Part shown: piece after piece, positions 1 to 5,866 of the stretch
Layout of the letters: each line of letters starts with the position of its first letter
Numbering within the stretch: position 1 is the first letter of the stretch
DNA from: Elusimicrobiota bacterium
GTDB taxonomy: Bacteria; Elusimicrobiota; Elusimicrobia; UBA1565
NCBI GenBank assembly: GCA_003450735.1
Contig: DMEZ01000084.1
Location: forward strand, 9,128 to 15,729
Reading direction: 5' to 3'
Length of the DNA stretch: 6,602 nt
Notes under the pieces: model-generated
What the model saw: only the letters and a program-made list of their open reading frames with translations
Told to the model about the DNA's origin: nothing
Databases searched by the model: none
Program-made: the position numbers and the translations under genes

Positions 1-372
1 AGGGTCCCCGCCCTGCACCACGAAGCCGGGGATGACGCGGAAGAAGAGGGTGCCGTCGTAGAGCGGCCGCTGGACTTTCTGCCCGTCGGCCGGGTCGATC
101 CACTCTTTTTTCCCCTCGGCGAGGTCCCGGAAGTTCTCGACCGTGCGGGGCGCCTCGAGAGGGAGCAGGCGCGCTTCGATAATCCCCTGCGAGGTCTCGA
201 AGACCGCGAAGAGCTCCTTCTTGACCGGGACGGTTGAGGCTTCTACCGCCGACGCGGCAGCCGCGGCCGGGGCGGCAGGAGCCGGGACGTCCTCCCTCAC
301 GGCCGCCGTCTTCTTCGAGCAGCCCGCCAGGGCGGCCAAGGCCAGCAGGAGGAGCGTTCTGCGCAGGGTCAT
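1..372 (-). CDS. Cyclophilin-type peptidyl-prolyl cis-trans isomerase, lipoprotein (partial, C-terminus outside window)
   Basis: This gene encodes a proline cis-trans isomerase expected to act as a folding helper outside the cytoplasm. The 124 visible residues begin with a lipoprotein signal: two Arg, a Leu/Ala-rich core and the lipobox LAGC with Cys18, followed by SKK. An Ala/Pro-rich linker (about 26-45) leads to the cyclophilin fold from about residue 50 (FAVFETSQGIIEARL, then TVENFRDLAEG). The signature FFRVIPGFVVQGGDP ends the visible part; Arg112, Phe117 and Gln120 match Arg55, Phe60 and Gln63 of human cyclophilin A, so the active site looks intact as far as it is seen. The start is set by GGAGG (381-385) eight bases upstream and by an ATGA overlap with the preceding nnrE stop. 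It is the last visible gene of the minus-strand operon. Ser at +2 gives no inner-membrane retention signal by the E. coli rule, so outer-membrane placement is possible but inferred. Confidence 0.93.
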   Translation of the reverse strand, partial: MTLRRTLLLLALAALAGCSKKTAAVREDVPAPAAPAAAAASAVEASTVPVKKELFAVFETSQGIIEARLLPLEAPRTVENFRDLAEGKKEWIDPADGQKVQRPLYDGTLFFRVIPGFVVQGGDP

Positions 373-1106
373 ATCCTCGTCCTCCGGCGCAGCGGCGCGA
401 AAGCCGCGGTCGGGAAGCCGATGTCCAGGACCTTCAGCTCGCCCACGAAGCGCTGGGCCGGCGCGGCCAGCAGGCCGCGCTTGGGCAGGCCGAGGGTGCA
501 GGTCAACGCCGCCTGGATCACCACGCCGCTGTGGTAGCCCGTATCCGGGTTGAGCCCGGAGGGCACGTCGATGGCCACGGTGGGCTTGGCCGATTTCGTC
601 ATGCGCTGGATCATCTTATGGATGAGGCCCGCCGGCTTGCCGCTCGAGCCGGTGCCGAGCAGGGCGTCGACGAGCAGGGCCGAAGAGCGCAGGCGCACGT
701 CGAGTTCGACGAGCTCCTCCGAAGCCTGGTGGACCGAGACCCCCGCTTCGGCGGCGCGCGTGAGGTTGGTCTGGACCTCCTGGGTGTAGGAGCCCTCGCG
801 CTTGGGGGGTGCGATGTAGGCCATCACCTCTCCGCCCATCTCCTTGAGGAAACGGGCGGCCACGAGCCCGTCGCCCCCGTTGTTGCCGCGGCCGCAGCAG
901 ACGGTGATGAGGGTGTCGGCGATCTTTATGGATAGCCGTTTTTCGAGGAAGATCGCCGTCTCCCGGGCCACCCCCCGGCCGGCGTTCTCCATGAGGTCGA
1001 GGGCTAAGACGCCGCAGACGTCGATGGCGCGCCGGTCCACGGCCTGCATCTCGGCAGCCGTGACGACGGGGAAGCCCTGGTACTCGTCGGGGATGGGGGT
1101 CTTCAT
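369..1106 (-). CDS. nnrE: NAD(P)H-hydrate epimerase (YjeF N-terminal domain protein)
   Basis: The 245-residue product is predicted to interconvert the R and S forms of NAD(P)HX, the hydrated and inactive form of NAD(P)H, so that the S-specific dehydratase can restore the cofactor. It is cytosolic metabolite repair. The YjeF_N fold spans nearly the whole protein: an N-terminal helix with AAEMQAVDRRAI and MENAGR (39-44), the nucleotide-binding loop GRGNNGGDG (72-80), DALLGTG (147-153) and AIDVPSGLN (178-186), where Asp180 sits at the position of the family's catalytic aspartate. In many bacteria this domain is fused to the NnrD dehydratase; here it ends at Ile245, so NnrD must be encoded elsewhere if present. 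The start follows the Yip1-family stop by only four bases with a weak ribosome-binding site, and its stop overlaps the isomerase start as ATGA, so translational coupling is likely. Confidence 0.95.
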   Translation of the reverse strand: MKTPIPDEYQGFPVVTAAEMQAVDRRAIDVCGVLALDLMENAGRGVARETAIFLEKRLSIKIADTLITVCCGRGNNGGDGLVAARFLKEMGGEVMAYIAPPKREGSYTQEVQTNLTRAAEAGVSVHQASEELVELDVRLRSSALLVDALLGTGSSGKPAGLIHKMIQRMTKSAKPTVAIDVPSGLNPDTGYHSGVVIQAALTCTLGLPKRGLLAAPAQRFVGELKVLDIGFPTAAFAPLRRRTRI

Positions 1107-1110
1107 CGGC

Positions 1111-1692
1111 CTAGCTGAAGAGCTTGACGACCTGGGCGACCATGCTCCAGGCGAACAGGAAGACCACGAGCGCCGAGAGCACCGCCGCGGCGGCGTAGGG
1201 CAGGACCACGACCATCGTGGCCCGGGCGGCGCTGAGGCCGTAGTTGCTCCGGACGCTGCGCACGCGCAGGGTGAAGGTCAGCAGCCCCCCGAAGATGATC
1301 AGGAGGGGCAGCGGCCAGTAGGAGTCGGGCCGCAGGGCGTTGGCGAGCATCGCCGCCGGCAGCACCAGCGCCCAGGCCAGGTCGCTGAAGCCCAGCAGGA
1401 CGAAGAGGGAGGAGGCCCGCCCCTCCCCGCCGGACGCCTCCGCGACGAAGTGGAAGATGGCGGTCATGATCGCCCCGCCGAGGATGTGCAGGAGGCAGGA
1501 GAGCGCCAGGGACGGCCACACCCAGGCAAGGCCCCGGGAGCTGGAGAAGAGCGCGGAGACCAGCCCGACGCTCAAGCCCCCCAGCAGGAAGGCCGCCAGC
1601 CCGCGCATCAGCGGGGGCTTGCGGCGCACGTCCTCGGCCGCGCGGGGCGGGTCGAGGAGGAAATCCTCGATGAGGTCGGCGGTGGCGATCAT
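1111..1692 (-). CDS. Yip1-family integral membrane protein
   Basis: The product is a 193-residue membrane protein of the Yip1 domain family, whose function in bacteria is not established. A short cytoplasmic N-terminus (IEDFLLDPPRAAEDVRRKP) precedes about five hydrophobic segments near residues 30-50, 56-82, 95-118, 124-141 and 159-183. Family-like features are the pattern GEGRASSLFVLLGFSDLAWALVLP split over residues 90-112 and the later YGLSAARATMVVVLP (151-165). I chose the ATG at 1692 because it makes an ATGA overlap with the sppA stop; an upstream in-frame ATG at 1728 would overlap sppA by 40 bases and add 12 residues unlike the family. GGGG lies very close to the ATG (1696-1699), so initiation may depend on ribosomes terminating on sppA. 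Its place straight after sppA suggests a membrane-linked role, which is inference only. Confidence 0.82.
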   Translation of the reverse strand: MIATADLIEDFLLDPPRAAEDVRRKPPLMRGLAAFLLGGLSVGLVSALFSSSRGLAWVWPSLALSCLLHILGGAIMTAIFHFVAEASGGEGRASSLFVLLGFSDLAWALVLPAAMLANALRPDSYWPLPLLIIFGGLLTFTLRVRSVRSNYGLSAARATMVVVLPYAAAAVLSALVVFLFAWSMVAQVVKLFS

Positions 1693-2744
1693 CGTCCCCA
1701 GCGGTACTCGAGGCCGCTGTAGCTCCACTGGCTCTTGAGCTCGCGGACGAGGTCGAGCTCGCCGGTGAGGCGCCCGCCGTAGGCGCTGTCCAGGAACTCG
1801 AGGAAGCCCGCCCAGGAGTCCGCGTCCCGCAGGATCTCCGGCTTGCCCGTGATGCCGCCGAGCTTCGCGGCCAGCTCGAGGGCGCGGGTCGAGTCGCCGA
1901 GCTCGTCGACGAGCTTCTTCTCCAGCGCCTGGGCGCCGGTGAAGATGCGGCCGTCCGCCAGCGGCTTGACCTGCTCGACCGGGATGCCGCGCCCCTCCGA
2001 GACCGCCGCCAGGAACTGCCCGTAGGAGTCGTCGATGAGGCTCTGGAGCAGCTCCCGCTCCTCCTTGGTCATGGGGCGCGTCATCGAGCCGATGTCCTTC
2101 ATCTTGCCGGACTTGAGGATCTCGGACTTGACGCCGATCTTGGAGAAGAGGCCCTCGATGTTGCTCAGGTGCATGGCCACGCCGATGGAGCCGATGAGGG
2201 TGCCGGGATGGGCCACGATGAGGTTGCAGGGCGCGGCGATGTAGTAGCCGCCCGAGGCGGCCACGTCGCCCATCAACGCCACGATGGGCTTCTTCTTCTC
2301 CTCCCGGATGCGCTTGATCTGGCTGTGGATCTCCTGCACCGCCCCGACGCTGCCCCCGGGCGAGTTGATGTCGAGGACGATGGCCTTGACCTCCTTCTTA
2401 TCGGCCAGGCTGCGCAGGCGGCGCACCAGCGACGGGGAGCCCTTGCCCCAGGGGTGCGAGCTGGCCTCGCCCTGGTAGATGCCGCCCCGGACGCTCACCC
2501 AGCCGACCGCCTCCTTCTTGGAGGCGAGGAGCGAGGCGGCCTTATCGAGCCCGCCCCCCCTGCCGCCGTTGTCCTTGGCGGGACGGAGCACGATGACCAG
2601 GGCCGCCGCGAGAGCGGCCGCGTAAAGGCCGACCAGGGCCCAGAGCAGGACGCGCTTCCTTGGACGAGGAGCCGCGGCGCTAGGCTCCGCCGCGGGGGCC
2701 AGGTCCTCGACGGGCCGCGGGTCCGGCTGCTCTTCAGTGCTCAT
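1689..2744 (-). CDS. sppA: Signal peptide peptidase SppA (short, single-domain type)
   Basis: This is a membrane-anchored serine protease (family S49) that degrades leftover signal peptides after their release from secreted proteins. The 351-residue product has a Pro/Ala-rich cytoplasmic tail (1-30), one membrane helix (about 31-54), a Gly-rich linker and a protease domain facing away from the cytoplasm. Visible motifs are AIVLDINSPGGSVGA (121-135), DVAASGGYYIA (160-170) with nucleophile Ser164, and SGKMKDIGS (212-220) with Lys216. The Ser-Lys spacing of 52 equals that of Bacillus subtilis SppA (Ser147/Lys199), which supports an active Ser-Lys dyad. Length fits the short homo-oligomeric SppA class, not the roughly 600-residue duplicated E. 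coli enzyme. AGGA (2752-2755) sits seven bases before the ATG, which overlaps the upstream cyclase stop as ATGA; its own stop overlaps the Yip1-family start in the same way. Confidence 0.96.
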   Translation of the reverse strand: MSTEEQPDPRPVEDLAPAAEPSAAAPRPRKRVLLWALVGLYAAALAAALVIVLRPAKDNGGRGGGLDKAASLLASKKEAVGWVSVRGGIYQGEASSHPWGKGSPSLVRRLRSLADKKEVKAIVLDINSPGGSVGAVQEIHSQIKRIREEKKKPIVALMGDVAASGGYYIAAPCNLIVAHPGTLIGSIGVAMHLSNIEGLFSKIGVKSEILKSGKMKDIGSMTRPMTKEERELLQSLIDDSYGQFLAAVSEGRGIPVEQVKPLADGRIFTGAQALEKKLVDELGDSTRALELAAKLGGITGKPEILRDADSWAGFLEFLDSAYGGRLTGELDLVRELKSQWSYSGLEYRWGR

Positions 2745-4048
2745 ATGGGTTTCCTGACCTCAGCGATGTCGACGACCTTGTTGCGGCCGGTCTCCTTGGC
2801 GCGGTAGAGCGCCTGGTCGGCCTGCCGGACGACTTCCTCGGCCCCGTTCCCGTCCCGGGGGAAATGCGCGATCCCGATGGAGATCGTCGTCCTGACCTGC
2901 TGGGTCGCCAGCTCGAAGACCTCGTCCTCCACGCCCTTGCGCAGGGTCTCGGCCTTGCGCAGGACGCCGGCGGGGTCGGCCCGGGGCAGCAGGATCGCGA
3001 ACTCCTCGCCGCCGTAGCGGGCCACGAAGTCCGTCTCGTAGACGCTGCCGCGGAGGATCTCGCCGATGCGGCGCAGGACCTGGTCGCCGAACGGGTGACC
3101 GTAGGAGTCATTCAACTGCTTGAAATGGTCGATGTCAAGGAGCATCAGGCAGAAGCTCGTGCGGAAGGTCTTGGCCCGGACGACCTCCTCGCGCAAACGT
3201 TCATCGAGCATGCCGCGGCGGTACACCCCGGTCAGCCCGTCCGTCTGCGAGAGCTCCTCGACCTCGTGGAACAGGCGGATGCGTCGGAAGGCGAAGGAGA
3301 TCTCGTCGATGAAGCCCTGGGCCTTCGCGAGCAGGGCCTCGGGGTCGAAGCCCTCCGGCACCCGGGCGTAGAAGTAGCCCAGCAGGTGCTGGCCGTCGAA
3401 GACGGGCAAGGCCACGGCCCGCTCGGGCGACTGGAGCACGTGGGGGACGGTCATCGGGAGCTTGCGCTCCTGGAGGTAGCGCTGCAGCGAGTCCCAGGAG
3501 GCCCCGACCCCGGACCCCAGGCGGCGGCGGAGCAGGGTCTTGAGCGCGTCCTGGGCCCGGGCCTCGACGATATAGAGCACGAACTCCTCGACGCGCAGGT
3601 ACTGCTGGAAGGCGACCTCCAGCTTCGGGCGCAGGTCGTCCCAGGACATCGACTCGGAGACGCCCTTGACCACCCCGTAGAGGATGAGCACCTCCCGCTG
3701 TTCGGTCTCGATCTCCTTGCTGCGGGTCTTGCTGAGAGCCACCTGCCCGGTGAGCTCCTTCTCGCGCGCCTGCCGGGAATCCTGCATCCCCCGGATGCGC
3801 TCGTACTCCCCGGCGTTGCGGTTGACCAGGTAGGCCGCGTAGAAGCAGGCCGAAAGGCTCCAGGCCCCCGCGACGAGCCACACGAGGGACTGCCCTTGGG
3901 CGACGCGCGTCCAGCCGAACAGCCAGAGCCCCAGGGCGATGGCGGCCGCGCCCCAAGCCGCCCCGCGCCGGCGGGGCCAGGCGCCCCAGAGCGAGGCGGC
4001 CGGCAGGAGGGAGAGGGCCCCGGCCAGGACGAAAGGCTCGAGCCTCAT
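2741..4048 (-). CDS. Membrane-anchored diguanylate cyclase (GGDEF), second of a tandem pair
   Basis: This protein is predicted to make cyclic di-GMP from two GTP. In its 435 residues, about three hydrophobic segments (near 5-22, 29-48, 55-75) are followed by a charged coiled coil (about 80-120), a weakly conserved GAF-like sensor region (about 120-262) and a GGDEF domain (about 268-430). The cyclase shows TDGLTGVYRR (269-278), LLDIDHFKQLND (303-314) with metal-binding Asp305, and the active-site signature GGEEF (346-350). The product-inhibition site is broken: where RxxD is expected, residues 337-340 read YETD, so the Arg is missing. The ATG overlaps the stop of the preceding cyclase (ATGA), with AGGTGA just upstream; the reading frame stays open far upstream of this ATG, but that stretch is a shadow of the neighbouring gene. 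It shares its architecture with that neighbour, consistent with an old duplication followed by divergence. Confidence 0.93.
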   Translation of the reverse strand: MRLEPFVLAGALSLLPAASLWGAWPRRRGAAWGAAAIALGLWLFGWTRVAQGQSLVWLVAGAWSLSACFYAAYLVNRNAGEYERIRGMQDSRQAREKELTGQVALSKTRSKEIETEQREVLILYGVVKGVSESMSWDDLRPKLEVAFQQYLRVEEFVLYIVEARAQDALKTLLRRRLGSGVGASWDSLQRYLQERKLPMTVPHVLQSPERAVALPVFDGQHLLGYFYARVPEGFDPEALLAKAQGFIDEISFAFRRIRLFHEVEELSQTDGLTGVYRRGMLDERLREEVVRAKTFRTSFCLMLLDIDHFKQLNDSYGHPFGDQVLRRIGEILRGSVYETDFVARYGGEEFAILLPRADPAGVLRKAETLRKGVEDEVFELATQQVRTTISIGIAHFPRDGNGAEEVVRQADQALYRAKETGRNKVVDIAEVRKPI

Positions 4049-5367
4049 CCGGTCACCTGGTTGCGGCCCCTCTGCTTGGAGAGGTAGAGCCGCTCGTCGG
4101 CCACGCGGATGATCTGGCTCTGGGAAGTCGCGTCCTGCGGGAAGGAGGCGACGCCGAAGCTGGCCGTGACCCGGGTGCGCCGGCCCTGGAAGAGGAAGAC
4201 CTCGTCGGCCGCGGCCTGGCGGATGCGGCCGGCGAGCTCGACCGCCTGGGAGTGCACCAGGTTGGGCAGGATGAGGGCGAACTCCTCGCCCCCGTAGCGG
4301 GAGACGCAGTCCACCGGCCGGACGTGGTTGAGGAAGATGCGCGAGAGGCCCCGGAGGAGCTCGTCGCCCGCCTGGTGCCCATAGGTGTCGTTGTAGTTCT
4401 TGAAGAAGTCGATGTCGACCATGATCATGGACAGCGGGGTCTGGCTGCGGCCGGCGCGCAGGAGCTCGTCCTTGAGGCGCATGCGGAAGGCCCGCTGGGT
4501 ATAGAGCCCGGTCAAGCCGTCGTGCAGGGCGAGGCTTTTGACCTCCTCGTAGAGCTGGATGTTCTCGAGGGTCAGCGAGGCCACCGTGGCGAAGAGGTCC
4601 ACCGTGCGCAGGTCGTCGGTGTCGAAGGCGCGCACGGCATCCGACTCCATGCGCACGAAGCCGTAGGGCTTCTTCATGACGCTCAACGGCAGGAGGAGCG
4701 CGGAGCGGAAATGGAACTTCTCCTCCTTCCCGAAGCGCTCGTCGCGCTCGATGTCCCGCACCAGCACCGGGGCCTGGCTGCGCACGGCGTAGCTGACCAG
4801 GGGGTCGGGCGGGGTGCCGGGCAGGATCTGGATGCGGCTGCCCTTGTAGCGGCCCTCGAGCACCCGCTGGAGCCTCAGCTCGAGCTCGCGCGAGTCCAGG
4901 GTGGAGCCCAGGCTCTTGGCCGCCTGCGTCAGGTCGCGCCGCATCCGGATCTGGTGGACGGCCGACTCCTGGTAGGAGCCGTAGAAGCTGAGGTCCCGCT
5001 CGCTGTCCCGGATGCGCCCATCCAAGGCCTCTACCGCCTGCAGGATCTGGTGGCGCTCGCTGTTCATCCGCCCGCGGTGGAAGCCCAGCCCGAAGGAGAG
5101 CAGCCACTGGGCGAGAGCCTCGAGCCCCAGGGCCAAGGGGAGGGAGCTCTCGGGGTTCCGGGCGACGCAGAGGGCGGCGGCGACGGTCACGAGGAAGAGG
5201 AAGATGATGTGCACCTCCTCCTCCCGGCGGAAGTCGTTCCAGATGAAGATGAGGCCGAAGAAGGGGTAGACCGCGGGCTCCCAGCCCGGAAGGAGGAATA
5301 GGAGGATGGAAACGGCCGCGAAGACGAGGATGGAGGCGACGAGGGTCAGGTTGCGCGCGCTGAGCAT
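4045..5367 (-). CDS. Membrane-anchored GAF-GGDEF diguanylate cyclase, first gene of the operon
   Basis: This is a predicted cyclic di-GMP synthase of 440 residues. The N-terminus carries hydrophobic segments near 7-28, 31-44, 53-69 and 76-96, then a linker with likely coiled coil (about 102-150), a recognisable GAF sensor domain (about 145-272, including FRSALLLPLSVMKKPYGFVRM) and a GGDEF domain (about 278-440). Motifs are HDGLTGLYTQRAF (282-294), MVDIDFFKNYNDTYGH (316-331) and GGEEF (359-363). RPVD at 350-353 is correctly placed for an intact RxxD inhibitory site. I chose the ATG at 5367: the next in-frame ATG upstream (5436) lies inside the tmRNA 3' arm. The only ribosome-binding candidate, GGGGGA, lies in the descending arm of the hairpin just upstream, so folding could hide it. 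The signal sensed by the membrane or GAF region cannot be told from sequence. Confidence 0.93.
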   Translation of the reverse strand: MLSARNLTLVASILVFAAVSILLFLLPGWEPAVYPFFGLIFIWNDFRREEEVHIIFLFLVTVAAALCVARNPESSLPLALGLEALAQWLLSFGLGFHRGRMNSERHQILQAVEALDGRIRDSERDLSFYGSYQESAVHQIRMRRDLTQAAKSLGSTLDSRELELRLQRVLEGRYKGSRIQILPGTPPDPLVSYAVRSQAPVLVRDIERDERFGKEEKFHFRSALLLPLSVMKKPYGFVRMESDAVRAFDTDDLRTVDLFATVASLTLENIQLYEEVKSLALHDGLTGLYTQRAFRMRLKDELLRAGRSQTPLSMIMVDIDFFKNYNDTYGHQAGDELLRGLSRIFLNHVRPVDCVSRYGGEEFALILPNLVHSQAVELAGRIRQAAADEVFLFQGRRTRVTASFGVASFPQDATSQSQIIRVADERLYLSKQRGRNQVTG

Positions 5368-5375
5368 TCTATATG

Positions 5376-5409
5376 CGTCCCCCGCCGCGGTTTCCCGCGG
5401 CGGGGGACG
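5376..5409 (-). terminator. Perfect 15-bp GC-rich hairpin between tmRNA and cyclase operon
   Basis: Arms at 5395-5409 and 5376-5390 are exact reverse complements (15 pairs). On the minus strand the loop reads GAAA, a GNRA-type tetraloop. The stem starts three bases after the encoded CCA of tmRNA and ends eight bases before the cyclase ATG. The strength and position suggest tmRNA termination or 3'-end processing. However, the following bases (CATATAGA) lack the U-run of an intrinsic terminator, so partial read-through or a pure RNA-processing role is equally possible. The descending arm contains GGGGGA, the sole ribosome-binding candidate for the downstream gene. Confidence 0.6.
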
Positions 5410-5412
5410 AGA

Positions 5413-5771
5413 TGGTGGAGGCGGCGGGATTCGCACCCGCGTCCGACATCCGCTCTCGGCGGCCCCTACAGGCTTAGTCCGGCTTGTGTTTCGCCCCGGG
5501 GAACCCTCCGGACCAGTGCCCCCGAGGCTAGCCTCGTTTGTTCTCGGAGCCGCGCCGACGAGGCGCGCGGTACGGCTCCATGCCTGCTAATCGACGCCGG
5601 GTCCCACTCAGCAGGTTTCGGCGGGCCGACGTGGACGGCACTGCGGTTTAGGCAGTCGCCCAGGCCAACGGTGAGTTGGCAGTTGTTGTTTGGCCGAGTT
5701 TTATCCTGGCTTCGACCAACCAGGGCCTGCGACCTTCCGACACACGGATCCCGTCGATTCTAGTCGCCCCC
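5413..5771 (-). ncRNA. ssrA: Transfer-messenger RNA (tmRNA, SsrA), one-piece type
   Basis: tmRNA rescues stalled ribosomes by acting first as alanyl-tRNA and then as an mRNA for a degradation tag. The gene is 359 bases. The 5' end GGGGGCG (5771-5765) pairs with CGCCTCC (5423-5417) in a 7-bp acceptor stem whose third pair is G-U, the alanine identity element, followed by A73 and an encoded CCA (5415-5413). The T-arm is a perfect 5-bp stem GCGGG/CCCGC (5440-5436, 5428-5424). Conserved blocks AATCGACGGGAT (5759-5748) and GACTAAGCCTGTAG (5479-5466) match E. coli tmRNA closely. A pseudoknot-1 stem (CCTGG/CCAGG, 5724-5720 and 5709-5705) precedes the tag frame, the tag stop lies in the loop of helix 5, and several further GC-rich stems between 5480 and 5636 fit pseudoknots 2-4. 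The T-loop reads TGCGAAT, with G in place of U55. No split-tmRNA break is seen. smpB is not in the window. Confidence 0.96.
5648..5695 (-). other. tmRNA tag-peptide reading frame
   Basis: The predicted resume codon is GGC (5695-5693). The frame encodes GQTTTANSPLAWATA and stops at TAA (5650-5648). The frame is supported in three ways: an A lies four bases before the resume codon, as in E. coli; the other two frames have no stop nearby; and the TAA falls in the seven-base loop of a stem (GGCGACTGC with GCAGTGCC, one bulge; 5660-5652 and 5644-5637), as it does in helix 5 of known tmRNAs. A first codon for Gly also occurs in the Bacillus tag. The Thr-Ala ending is atypical, since tags usually end in a hydrophobic residue followed by Ala-Ala. 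Confidence 0.7.
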
Positions 5772-5827
5772 GCCTGTCGCGCCCCGAGCGGCGGGATGCG
5801 CCAAGCGCGGACGACCAGCTATAAGTC

Positions 5828-5856
5828 AGTATAACAGAGAGGGCCCGTATTTACAA
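5828..5856 (-). promoter_or_regulatory. Predicted sigma70-type promoter for tmRNA
   Basis: On the minus strand TTGTAA (5856-5851, four of six matches to TTGACA) and TATACT (5833-5828, good match to TATAAT) are separated by exactly 17 bases. Transcription would begin near 5821, giving a leader of about 50 bases before the mature 5' end at 5771, to be removed by RNase P. This is the only AT-rich patch upstream of ssrA, which supports the call. The promoter would also serve the operon downstream if transcription passes the hairpin at 5376-5409. Confidence 0.55.
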
Positions 5857-5857
5857 T
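5830..5857 (+). promoter_or_regulatory. Candidate -10 elements for the response regulator
   Basis: Two -10-like hexamers face the response regulator: TATAAC (5830-5835) and TACAAT (5852-5857), each one mismatch from TATAAT. Neither has a recognisable -35 at the proper distance. Use of the second would start transcription only a few bases before the ATG at 5867, giving an almost leaderless mRNA. Both overlap elements of the predicted tmRNA promoter on the other strand. Confidence 0.3.
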
Positions 5858-5866
5858 ACCGCTGAT

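Noticed and set aside
844..1722. Long plus-strand open frame (292 codons), and similar ones at 2864-4087 and 4252-5301
   Set aside because: They lie opposite clear genes and have low-complexity Glu/Gly/Ala/Arg/Gln-rich translations with no recognisable motif, as expected from antisense frames in GC-rich coding DNA.
4049..5107. In-frame upstream extension of the second cyclase, giving a protein of about 788 residues
   Set aside because: The extension is Pro/Arg/Gly-rich, overlaps the first cyclase in another frame and resembles no domain. The ATG at 4048 has a ribosome-binding site, an ATGA overlap and a proper membrane N-terminus.
5368..5436. Longer N-terminus of the first cyclase starting at 5436
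   Set aside because: It would lie inside the tmRNA T-arm and the hairpin and adds a Pro-rich stretch before the membrane segments.
5413..5445. Separate tRNA-Ala gene suggested by the T-arm and CCA end
   Set aside because: There is no anticodon or D-arm next to it; the acceptor partner is at 5765-5771 and the conserved blocks in between identify tmRNA.
5413..5480. Integration site (att) for a mobile element at the tmRNA 3' end, a common target
   Set aside because: No integrase gene and no direct repeat of the tmRNA end is visible; the downstream operon looks like ordinary chromosomal genes of the same composition.
5306..5590. Plus-strand reading frame of 94 codons across the tmRNA gene
   Set aside because: It is antisense to well-supported tmRNA structure and the cyclase start; composition is that of a chance open frame in GC-rich DNA.
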